Below, in pieces: positions 20,479-25,741 of a stretch of DNA of 26,375 nt. The notes beneath the pieces are model-generated. The model was not told where the DNA came from. It was given only the letters and a program-made list of their open reading frames with translations, and did not search any database. The stretch lies in IMG/VR virus record IMGVR_UViG_3300042691_039013, positions 1-26,375 of that record; one strand, written 5' to 3'. Numbering within the stretch: the stretch's first letter is position 1; every line of letters begins with the position of its first letter. A program made the translations under genes and the position numbers. This DNA is from a virus.

Positions 20479-20512
20479 GGTCCGATATCCGCGTTTTCAT
20501 CTCACTCGGACC
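20479..20512 (-). ncRNA. Hairpin between two tRNA-like genes
   Basis: GGTCCGA/TCGGACC (20506-20512 with 20479-20485), a perfect 7-bp helix around 20 bases, fills the 60-base gap between shell family members 2 and 3. No T-run follows, so it is more like a processing signal or small RNA than a terminator. Confidence 0.4.
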
Positions 20513-20534
20513 AACATGAGCTTCCGACGGGTTG

Positions 20535-20644
20535 TAGTCAGGACAGGATTCGAACCTGTATTCTTGAATTATGACGACAGTTCGCGAGTCTGTAGTATCA
20601 AGATTATCTACTATTTAGCGTCTAACCAATTCCGCCACCTGACT
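20535..20644 (-). tRNA. tRNA-like gene, shell family member 3 (oversized)
   Basis: Acceptor AGTCAGG/CCTGACT, classic Leu-type D arm GCGGAATTGGTTAGACGC, T arm ACAGG-TTCGAAT-CCTGT. The 57-base core allows TAGTA-(11 nt)-TACTA, ACAG-ACTCGCGAA-CTGT and TCTTGA/TCAAGA, which cannot all form with a standard anticodon arm. Core length equals that of member 1. Confidence 0.58.
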
Positions 20645-20652
20645 AACCTTAA

Positions 20653-21633
20653 TTACTTATTAAGATTCAATAATGTTGATGTATTACCACCCAACATTGT
20701 TGTCGGATACTTACCATCCCATCTTTGTGCCCTGATATACTCAATATACATCGGAGTCAAATATTGTTGTTCTTTTCTCACCGCTTCAGCCCTACCGGAT
20801 GCTGCAATCACCGCTTGAGCACTATCACCTTTTGCCTTTGCGATCTGTGTCAAAGCCTGAGCTTCAGCCACGATCTTTTGTTGGATAGCGGCTTGAGCTT
20901 CTTGAACCGCCTTGGTCTTTTGGTTGATGGCTTCCGTGATCTCTTTTGGAGGAACAATATTTGTTCTTAATTGAGATACGTTGAACCACTTACTAACCCT
21001 CAAATTACATTCTTTTACAATGTCTCCTTCAAATTCAGCCCGGTGATTAAAAATTGAATCCACACTATATAAGTTTGCCACGTCATTTACGGCTCCTATG
21101 ATAGCATTCTTAAGCCAAGTTTCCTTAATCTGATCCACATCTTGTCTCAGGTTCTGATACATATCAGCGGCATTTGCGGGATTAACAGACCAGTTAAAAC
21201 TCGGTTTAATTACCGCTTGGAATCCACCCTTTGTGATAATTGCGGTTTCCTCATAATCAACGTGTTGTTGTGTTACAGGATACTCCTTGATACGAGATAA
21301 CCAACTATTATAAAACACCCAACCCGTTACATACGTGGTCTTACTGACACCTTTTTCATCTCCGGTGTTGTTAATTTTCAAACCAACGTGTCCTACATCA
21401 ATACGTTCAACTGAGAGGGGGTTAAAAAGACCTAATAATAAAGAAATAAAAAATACCGCTATCAACTTTATTACTTGTGAAGTGTTTGTCTCAGTTTTTG
21501 TTTCAGTTGTAACGTCGCCACGATAATTTGTTCGTTGCACTTCTCTTGTGGTCTTGTAACTTTTGAAGTTAAATACCCCTAATAAAATTCCTAAGATGGT
21601 TAATGATAAACCAAAAGTGATAATTCCAATCAT
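20653..21633 (-). CDS. SPFH/Band-7 (prohibitin-like) membrane protein
   Basis: 326 residues. Two hydrophobic segments (about 3-22 and 52-72) precede an SPFH/Band-7 domain (about 74-230: VERIDVGHVGLKINNTGDEKG is the usual entry; YPVTQQHVDYEETAIITKGG; FNWSVNPANAADMYQ). A long Ala/Gln/Lys coiled coil follows (VQEAQAAIQQKIVAEAQALT, KAKGDSAQAVIAAS), typical of prohibitins/stomatins, which form large membrane rings and scaffold proteases or channels. In a phage it may organise the host inner membrane or act in superinfection control; this is inference. The 3' end abuts a tRNA-like gene. Confidence 0.9.
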   Translation of the reverse strand: MIGIITFGLSLTILGILLGVFNFKSYKTTREVQRTNYRGDVTTETKTETNTSQVIKLIAVFFISLLLGLFNPLSVERIDVGHVGLKINNTGDEKGVSKTTYVTGWVFYNSWLSRIKEYPVTQQHVDYEETAIITKGGFQAVIKPSFNWSVNPANAADMYQNLRQDVDQIKETWLKNAIIGAVNDVANLYSVDSIFNHRAEFEGDIVKECNLRVSKWFNVSQLRTNIVPPKEITEAINQKTKAVQEAQAAIQQKIVAEAQALTQIAKAKGDSAQAVIAASGRAEAVRKEQQYLTPMYIEYIRAQRWDGKYPTTMLGGNTSTLLNLNK

Positions 21634-21645
21634 AATTGTTGTTTT

Positions 21646-21849
21646 TTATTTGTTGAGAAATTTACTTATTAAGTATCCTATTATTAGGATGAATGCAAAT
21701 GTAATGAATAAAATGACACCACCAAAAATATTTGCAATTGTATTTGGTAATGTTAAAAAATGTGCCGCTAATTCTGAAATGATAATAGTGGTGATAAATG
21801 TCGCGATGAACAACATCACACTAATAAAGATTTTTTGATACTTTTCCAT
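21646..21849 (-). CDS. Small membrane protein, two helices
   Basis: 67 residues from the ATG at 21849 (MEKYQKIFISVMLF). Two hydrophobic helices: about 7-28 (FISVMLFIATFITTIIISEL) and about 38-62 (IANIFGGVILFITFAFILII), short loops and a C-terminal SKFLNK. A longer frame to 21906 starts inside the promoter and is not used. It precedes the SPFH gene by 12 bases and may be its membrane partner. Confidence 0.68.
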   Translation of the reverse strand: MEKYQKIFISVMLFIATFITTIIISELAAHFLTLPNTIANIFGGVILFITFAFILIIGYLISKFLNK

Positions 21850-21860
21850 ACTTTTTTTTG

Positions 21861-21892
21861 TAAAGATAAGAAAGTATTTTGAAACCACCAAA
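21861..21892 (-). promoter_or_regulatory. Promoter TTTGGTGGTTT...TATCTTTA
   Basis: TTTG at 21889-21892 and TATCTTTA at 21861-21868, 20 bases apart, on the minus strand, 12 bases before the ATG at 21849. The T-rich run (21890-21900) and GGTGG spacer match the other promoters. Confidence 0.62.
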
Positions 21893-21924
21893 AAAAAAAA
21901 TAACACCCTAATTTATCCAACTTA

Positions 21925-22089
21925 CAGGTGTTGTGGCTGTCCCCGGGGTGGGTTAGGAATAATCATTGACCCTTGCGAGGTTCAGGCTGACTTGCCCGAT
22001 AGTTCTCCCTATACTATCTACGTTCCCATACGGCTATCACACCGTTTCTCATCATATTGGGCATACTATCCGATGATGAATCGGAACGT
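21925..22089 (-). ncRNA. Structured RNA with three-way junction
   Basis: ACGTTCC/GGAACGT (22083-22089 with 22020-22026, 7 bp) closes a junction with TCATCAT/ATGATGA (22073-22079 with 22049-22055) and ACGG/CCGT (22042-22045 with 22030-22033). A separate GATAGT/ACTATC hairpin (21998-22018) and GGGT/ACCC, CCT/AGG, ACAG/CTGT pairings follow towards 21925. No ORF, no tRNA. It is cut off from shell member 4 by one base and ends near the promoter at 21892. Confidence 0.6.
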
Positions 22090-22090
22090 G

Positions 22091-22237
22091 TAGTCAGGAA
22101 AGGATTTGCACCCATACGTTTTAGTTTTGGAGTTGCGTATCACTAAACATAACGCGATACATTAACTGATGATATACGATTGCCTAATTCGTATCTAAAA
22201 CTACATTTTAGCGTCTTCTCCATTCCGCCACCTGACT
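22091..22237 (-). tRNA. tRNA-like gene, shell family member 4 (147 nt)
   Basis: Acceptor AGTCAGG/CCTGACT and D arm GCG-(GAATGGAGAAGA)-CGC are as in the other members. The T arm is degenerate: GGG-TGCAAAT-CCT. The core, more than 90 bases, is GTTTTAG/CTAAAAC enclosing ATACGA-ATTAGGCAA-TCGTAT (nine-base loop) and GTATC/GATAC hairpins. Longest of the family; anticodon not assigned. Confidence 0.5.
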
Positions 22238-22242
22238 ATTTA

Positions 22243-22374
22243 CAACTTTTCCGGAGTCAGTGGGAAAGTTGCCAACCCATCCGGTTTACGATCCGGCTCC
22301 CTTGGGTCACCTGTGCACGACACGAGGTCGGTTCTGAGAGGTGTGGGAGGAACTACGTCTAGTGGCCAGCTAGA
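22243..22374 (-). ncRNA. Structured RNA with several hairpins
   Basis: Minus strand: TCTAG-CTGGCCA-CTAGA (22358-22374), whose seven-base loop looks like an anticodon loop (GGC), CGAC/GTCG, ACCCA/TGGGT (22303-22307 with 22275-22279) enclosing CCGG/CCGG, and CAACTTT/AAAGTTG (22265-22271 with 22243-22249). GC-rich compared with protein genes nearby. No ORF. It fills the space between shell members 4 and 5. Confidence 0.55.
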
Positions 22375-22380
22375 ACATTG

Positions 22381-22487
22381 AAGTCAGGACAGGATTCGAA
22401 CCTGTATTAAGCTACATATTGTGTGGGTGTCATCTCAAATGTCTTCCAAACAATCATCGCTCTACCGATAGATTTCACCACCTGACT
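22381..22487 (-). tRNA. tRNA-like gene, shell family member 5 (oversized)
   Basis: Acceptor AGTCAGG/CCTGACT, T arm ACAGG-TTCGAAT-CCTGT. An ATTGT/ACAAT stem, where the anticodon stem should be, encloses 27 bases beginning TTGGAAGAC and ending ACACCCAC. If TTG and CCAC were joined, the loop TTGCCAC would read Gly (GCC), but this is not unique. Confidence 0.55.
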
Positions 22488-22495
22488 ATATAATT

Positions 22496-22702
22496 TTATC
22501 CGTGGTCGTACCAGCTCGATTCTTGTGCCCATATTCCATGTTTCGCCACTTGACAAACCCATAAAATATCTTCCACTGGTACGGTTTCACCGTTTTTGAT
22601 TTTGTTTTCAATCTCTTTGATTCGTTCCTCATCTGAACGATAACGCTCAAAAGCCTCTCTGGCCGCTTGATTAGCGTGTTCTGTACTGATAAATTGACTC
22701 AT
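22496..22702 (-). CDS. Small helical hypothetical protein
   Basis: 68 residues, highly charged and helical (HANQAAREAFERYRSDEERI, KEIENKIKNGETVPVEDILW). No family recognised. It lies between two shell-family tRNA-like genes and its 3' end is nine bases from member 5, so the transcript probably contains both. Confidence 0.65.
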   Translation of the reverse strand: MSQFISTEHANQAAREAFERYRSDEERIKEIENKIKNGETVPVEDILWVCQVAKHGIWAQESSWYDHG

Positions 22703-22718
22703 ATACTTTTATTTTTTG

Positions 22719-22806
22719 AAGTCAGGACAGGATTCGAACCTGTATCAATGATGTGTTTCGCTTCCACCACATTACCACGAATTGACTCCAATTCCGCCAC
22801 CTGACT
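22719..22806 (-). tRNA. tRNA-like gene, shell family member 6
   Basis: Acceptor AGTCAGG/CCTGACT, T arm ACAGG-TTCGAAT-CCTGT. The D region (GCGGAATTGGAGTCAATTCGT) forms GAATT/AATTC. The anticodon stem ATGTG/CACAT encloses 12 bases (GTGGAAGCGAAA), not seven, and has no T33. 88 nt in total. Confidence 0.58.
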
Positions 22807-22811
22807 ATGAT

Positions 22812-23054
22812 TTATTTATTTTTAGAAATTTTATATGCGTAATTTAATTGTTTATCCCAAGCATCAATTTGGTAACCTGATGATTGTGAATGTAAATTTT
22901 TAGACATATGTCTAAAAGCGTCAGCACACCCTTCAGTAAGCATCCTATAAAGGGGTCTATCAATATCTTCAATATCTTTAGCTGTTTCTCTCACTTCAAA
23001 CTCAATTTCATCCATCAACTTTTTAATTAAAAACATTTTTTCTGTTGTGGTCAT
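22812..23054 (-). CDS. Small helical hypothetical protein
   Basis: 80 residues: MTTTEKMFLIKKLMDEIEF, then EVRETAKDIEDIDRPLY, then a tail with HLQSSGYQIDAWDKQLNY-like polar residues. Predicted helical, no motif known. The gene sits between shell members 6 and 7. Confidence 0.65.
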   Translation of the reverse strand: MTTTEKMFLIKKLMDEIEFEVRETAKDIEDIDRPLYRMLTEGCADAFRHMSKNLHSQSSGYQIDAWDKQLNYAYKISKNK

Positions 23055-23069
23055 AACATTTATTTTTTG

Positions 23070-23144
23070 AAGTCAGGACAGGAGTCGAACCTGTTTCTAT
23101 AGAGCATAACTCCCTCTATCGTGATCCCCTTACACCACCTGACT
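23070..23144 (-). tRNA. tRNA-like gene, shell family member 7 (expanded anticodon loop)
   Basis: The most tRNA-like member, 75 nt: acceptor AGTCAGG/CCTGACT, D arm GTG-TAAGGGGAT-CAC, variable AGAA, T arm ACAGG-TTCGACT-CCTGT. The anticodon stem ATAGAG/CTCTAT has six pairs and a nine-base loop GGAGTTATG. No seven-base register with T33 is possible, so the anticodon cannot be assigned. Confidence 0.65.
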
Positions 23145-23149
23145 TACCA

Positions 23150-23362
23150 TTAGGACTCATTAATAAAATCTACCAACTGCAAAGGTTTTTTTTCCACCAC
23201 ATTCTTTAGAAGACCAATATAATCCCTCCGACCTTTATTATAATTTGAAATTTTTAGATCGTTTTCAATATTTAATGCAATGTCATAAAAAACATCAGGT
23301 ATTTGAGTTCCTGAAACTTCAAGAGCCTTTTTTAACCATTCTACGGCCGATTCCTGATTCAT
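23150..23362 (-). CDS. AVEWL-family small protein, paralogue C
   Basis: 70 residues from the ATG at 23362 (MNQESAVEWLKKALEVSG). It shares SAVEWL with paralogues A and B, then diverges (YDIALNIENDLKIS). An ATG seven codons upstream lies in the promoter and is not used. The promoter TTTG-N20-TATTTTTG is part of a 54-bp repeat. Function unknown. Confidence 0.68.
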   Translation of the reverse strand: MNQESAVEWLKKALEVSGTQIPDVFYDIALNIENDLKISNYNKGRRDYIGLLKNVVEKKPLQLVDFINES

Positions 23363-23366
23363 AATA

Positions 23367-23420
23367 ATTGATTTAGAAAACAAAAATAAACATTTTTACA
23401 ATACCAACCAAATTTTTTTA
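23367..23420 (-). repeat. 54-bp perfect direct repeat, copy 1 (promoter)
   Basis: Identical over 54 bases to 23610-23663. It contains CAAAAATA (23381-23388) and CCAAA (23408-23412), that is, TTTG-N20-TATTTTTG on the minus strand. It drives the gene starting at 23362. Recent duplication of a whole promoter is likely. Confidence 0.9.
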
Positions 23421-23606
23421 GTTCTCTTCAGATTCTTCGATGTCGTACTTAAAATCTTCAAATTCATTGCTGTCTACATAATAGTTGACAGGTTTTGCAG
23501 TTCCTTGTGCAATTTTCTCTACTGCTTCCTCTGCTGAGTTAGCCTCTACTTCGTATTCCCAAACCTGAGTTGCAGGCTTTGTTTCTCTGATTGTGTAAAT
23601 TGGCAT
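23418..23606 (-). CDS. Small hypothetical protein
   Basis: 62 residues: MPIYTIRETKPATQVWEYEV, then EANSAEEAVEKIAQ, ending in an acidic YDIEESEEN. The pattern of a beta strand pair followed by SAEEAVEKIxxG resembles a small repeat seen in phage proteins of unknown role (a domain in which Ser-Ala-Glu-Glu-Ala starts a helix). The gene is driven by copy 2 of the 54-bp promoter repeat. Confidence 0.68.
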   Translation of the reverse strand: MPIYTIRETKPATQVWEYEVEANSAEEAVEKIAQGTAKPVNYYVDSNEFEDFKYDIEESEEN

Positions 23607-23609
23607 ATG

Positions 23610-23663
23610 ATTGATTTAGAAAACAAAAATAAACATTTTTACAATACCAACCAAATTTTTTTA
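23610..23663 (-). repeat. 54-bp perfect direct repeat, copy 2 (promoter)
   Basis: Same sequence as 23367-23420. CAAAAATA at 23624-23631 and CAAA at 23652-23655, 20 bases apart. The ATG at 23606 follows the downstream box by 17 bases. Its upstream end touches the closing helix of the RNA at 23661-23739. Confidence 0.9.
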
Positions 23664-23739
23664 AGTAAGTGTTGGGGGTCGTATTATTCCCTTCATTATC
23701 CTTGTACTATTAAACCATGGGAAGCGAGCACTTACTTAA
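23661..23739 (-). ncRNA. Structured RNA closed by 11-bp perfect helix
   Basis: TTAAGTAAGTG/CACTTACTTAA (23729-23739 with 23661-23671) encloses 57 bases with a TTCCC/GGGAA inner helix. Tail after the structure is T-poor on the minus strand, so it is not a simple terminator. It follows the intron-bearing Arg tRNA by one base and is about tRNA-sized, but has no T arm. Confidence 0.6.
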
Positions 23740-23740
23740 T

Positions 23741-23839
23741 TGGTGAACCGGAGTGGGGTCGAACCACTAACCTACAGCTTCTCAGTAATACAAAATATAG
23801 ACTGAGAAGGCTGTTGCTCTTCCATTGAGCTACCGGTCC
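23741..23839 (-). tRNA. tRNA-Arg (UCU) with 24-nt insertion in the anticodon loop
   Basis: Acceptor GGACCGG/CCGGTTC, D arm GCTC-AATGGAA-GAGC, T arm AGTGG-TTCGACC-CCACT, A73 and encoded CCA: all regular. The anticodon stem ACAGC/GCTGT encloses 31 bases (23779-23809). Taking C32-T33-TCT, then 24 bases, then A37-A38 restores a normal loop (UCU). The inserted part pairs with the anticodon: CTTCTCAG with CTGAGAAG. Anticodon assignment depends on exact removal of the insert. Confidence 0.78.
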
Positions 23840-23849
23840 AAAAACAAGG

Positions 23850-24029
23850 AAAACAGAAGATGGGGGAGTGGACATCTGTTTTTATGATTGGCGTTACTTT
23901 GCTACTGCGTGGCCCCGAAATCCCAATCAACCTAATAATTTGTGATAAGAGAATGTCCCAGCCGCCTCCTTCTCTTATCTAACATACACTGACAGCTCAA
24001 CACGGCTTGACTGATTATGATGTATGTTA
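23850..24029 (-). ncRNA. Structured RNA with four long perfect hairpins
   Basis: Four consecutive stem-loops on the minus strand: TAACATACA/TGTATGTTA (9 bp, 24021-24029 with 23980-23988), GATAAGAGAA/TTCTCTTATC (10 bp, 23970-23979 with 23944-23953), TGATTGG/CCAATCA (7 bp, 23923-23929 with 23885-23891) and AAAACAGA/TCTGTTTT (8 bp, 23875-23882 with 23850-23857). Stem 1 holds a smaller TCAA/TTGA hairpin. The 180 bases hold no ORF and no tRNA. It lies between two insertion-bearing tRNA genes. Confidence 0.75.
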
Positions 24030-24036
24030 TTTAATG

Positions 24037-24149
24037 TGACTTTGGTCGGAGTCGAACCGACACGGACATTACTGTCCAAGGGATTAACGGCTCAATGTTC
24101 TAAAGATCCCGTTAAGTCCCTCGCGTGCTACCTATTTCGCCACAAAGCC
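24037..24149 (-). tRNA. tRNA-Leu (UAA) with 26-nt insertion in the anticodon loop
   Basis: Acceptor GGCTTTG/CAAAGTC, D arm GCG/CGC, class II variable arm GGACA-GTAA-TGTCC, T arm GTCGG-TTCGACT-CCGAC, A73. The anticodon stem AGGGA/TCCCT encloses 33 bases (24084-24116). C32-T33-TAA, 26 inserted bases, A37-A38 restores UAA. The insert pairs with the anticodon: TTAACGG with CCGTTAA. The 5' end overlaps the last codons of the nuclease gene at 24132-24788. Confidence 0.82.
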
Positions 24150-24788
24150 ATTCTCTTTCAAAAATAACAAATAATCTGTATCTAAAAAAGGATTCCAGTT
24201 ATTTTTGACTAAATAAATGAATTTACGAGAAGTTCCTTGTGAAATATTGTATCTGTTCATCAAAAAAATTCTACCAAATCCATATTTTGAAAAATCCCAA
24301 TTTTCATTTATGAAATCTTGATAAACATCAATTATTTTAACCCAACTTGGAATATCTGAATTGATATTACGCCAAGGTTTTTTTTCAAAATTCGGGTTAT
24401 TACTTCCTTTCATTTTTTCAGAAGCATTTCTTTGATATTCCGGATCCTGCCTTACCTTTTTCATTGATTCGGAAACTCTTTTTTTCAAAACTTCATCCCA
24501 AATTGTACATTTTCCTAATGCACGATTGAGACATTTTCGGTCTTGAATATTTTCTTTAATAAATTCATATTCTAAACCTAAAGCTTGTTTCTCATTATCA
24601 CAAATTGTGATAATTTCAGGTTTGAAATAATCAATACCATTGGTGAATATCATTTCCTTTATTAAAGAAGATGATGTAAAATATTTTTTCCACAGGTCAT
24701 CAATTGGATTACCCTCATAATCCCACCGGACACCAAAATAATATTCACCTTCCACAGAAGTTATTTTATAAACATAAGGTTTTGCCAT
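24132..24788 (-). CDS. GIY-YIG-like homing endonuclease
   Basis: 218 residues. Residues 4-30 (PYVYKITSVEGEYYFGVRWD) hold a GIY-YIG-type start: VYK, then YYFGV (replacing the usual YIG). ALGLEYEFIKENIQDRKCLN provides the conserved Glu. The middle (KKRVSESMKKVRQDPEYQRN, KMKGSNNPNF) resembles the NUMOD-type DNA-binding motifs found in phage homing enzymes; the C-terminus has a possible helix-turn-helix (MNRYNISQGTSRKFIY). The last six codons and the stop fall in the tRNA-Leu acceptor and D arm, so gene and tRNA are physically joined. Whether it is active is unknown. Confidence 0.75.
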   Translation of the reverse strand: MAKPYVYKITSVEGEYYFGVRWDYEGNPIDDLWKKYFTSSSLIKEMIFTNGIDYFKPEIITICDNEKQALGLEYEFIKENIQDRKCLNRALGKCTIWDEVLKKRVSESMKKVRQDPEYQRNASEKMKGSNNPNFEKKPWRNINSDIPSWVKIIDVYQDFINENWDFSKYGFGRIFLMNRYNISQGTSRKFIYLVKNNWNPFLDTDYLLFLKENGFVAK

Positions 24789-24853
24789 ATAAATAAATAT
24801 CTGTGTTTACCAATTTGTCTACCAATATTTTTAATAATGTCAAAGAACAAAAG

Positions 24854-25012
24854 CTGCACTGAGAGGATTCGAACCATCCATGCAGGGATTCGGTAAAAAA
24901 CAACTAGCCGGCTTCGTGGTCAACCCATATTTTCTACCTATTTCCGGTTCTGCGCCCCCGAGACGAGGGGGTGTGTCTGCCAAGGGAGCGACCCCTATTT
25001 CACCACAGTGCA
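24854..25012 (-). tRNA. tRNA-like gene, 159 nt, anticodon unassigned
   Basis: Acceptor TGCACTG/CAGTGCA (perfect, G73) and a TTCGAAT T loop with a poorly paired stem (GATGG/CCTCT). Between them lie 120 bases: GTG/CAC, CCCCC-TCGTCTC-GGGGG and a tail with CCGG and GGG/CCC pairings. Far too large for a normal tRNA; no anticodon arm identified. Could carry an insertion or be a tRNA-like RNA. Confidence 0.5.
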
Positions 25013-25052
25013 ATGTAAAACAATTATATAAATATACTACACAAAAGTCAAA

Positions 25053-25454
25053 CTACGCCTCAATTTTTTCAATTTCTATTTTATTCCACCCATTTCCGGT
25101 TGAATATTTCCAACCTTCTTCTGTAAAAAGATAGAAATAATCAATTCCCGGATCACGATTATAGTCCTCTAATTTAGTGGTTGATCTACTACTTTGGAAT
25201 TGTTCTCCCCGGTCTCTTGAGTAAGACACAGTCCAACCTTCTGTTGGTTTTTTGAAATCGTGTTTTTCTCCGATTTGTTCATCAAGATAACTCAGATCAC
25301 CAAGTTCAAGTAATTGATTTACCTTATCTTTGTCGTTATAATTTTCGGATAGTAATCTCCCGTTGTGGGACAGATAACCATCATAATGACAGTAGATGTA
25401 AGTGACCGTGTTTGTTTCCGGATTTAGTTTCCCGATGTAAGATCTTGTTGCCAT
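25053..25454 (-). CDS. Conserved phage hypothetical protein (MATRSYIG type)
   Basis: 133 residues. It starts MATRSYIGKLNPETNTVTYI, then YCHYDGYLSHNGRLL: a pattern (TRSxIG...YCHxDGY...G..L) that I know from many phage proteins without function. The end (YFYLFTEEGWKYSTGNGW) is aromatic and beta-rich. Probably soluble. It is 11 bases after the stop of the next gene upstream, so they share a transcript. Confidence 0.75.
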   Translation of the reverse strand: MATRSYIGKLNPETNTVTYIYCHYDGYLSHNGRLLSENYNDKDKVNQLLELGDLSYLDEQIGEKHDFKKPTEGWTVSYSRDRGEQFQSSRSTTKLEDYNRDPGIDYFYLFTEEGWKYSTGNGWNKIEIEKIEA

Positions 25455-25465
25455 TGTGTTTATTT

Positions 25466-25690
25466 TTAATAGTCAATTTCAAGTTCCAATTCTTCAAGAA
25501 TTTGAGTTTCCTCATCTGTAAGGTCATCATAACTCTCAACCTCGTAATACCATTTTGAGAAGGGGATGCTATCAAATAAATCATCCACCTGTTTTTTTAT
25601 ACTATCTTTAGTTCTTCCGTCAATTTTAACGGTTTCCGACATAGATTTTGAGGAGTTTTTATCCAAGATGTGTATTGTAATTGTTCTCAT
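25466..25690 (-). CDS. Small acidic hypothetical protein
   Basis: 74 residues from the ATG at 25690 (MRTITIHILDKNSSKSMSET). An ATG at 25738 would put the start inside the promoter (TTTG 25736-25739, TAATTTTA 25709-25716) and is not used. The end is strongly acidic (SYDDLTDEETQILEELELEI). No family recognised. Confidence 0.65.
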   Translation of the reverse strand: MRTITIHILDKNSSKSMSETVKIDGRTKDSIKKQVDDLFDSIPFSKWYYEVESYDDLTDEETQILEELELEIDY

Positions 25691-25708
25691 TTTTTTTGAT
25701 TTAGAATG

Positions 25709-25739
25709 TAAAATTACACCTTTTTTCGGAACCGCCAAA
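25709..25739 (-). promoter_or_regulatory. Promoter TTTGGCGGTTCCG...TAATTTTA
   Basis: TTTG and TAATTTTA 19 bases apart on the minus strand. The spacer GCGGTTCCGAAAAAAGGTG is nearly the same as in the promoter at 26274-26304, indicating a duplicated promoter. Confidence 0.62.
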
Positions 25740-25741
25740 TA

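Noticed and set aside
20221-20818. Plus-strand ORFs with RTGFEPxL motifs
   Set aside because: The motif is the translation of antisense GGATTCGAACC T-arm sequence, not a protein family.
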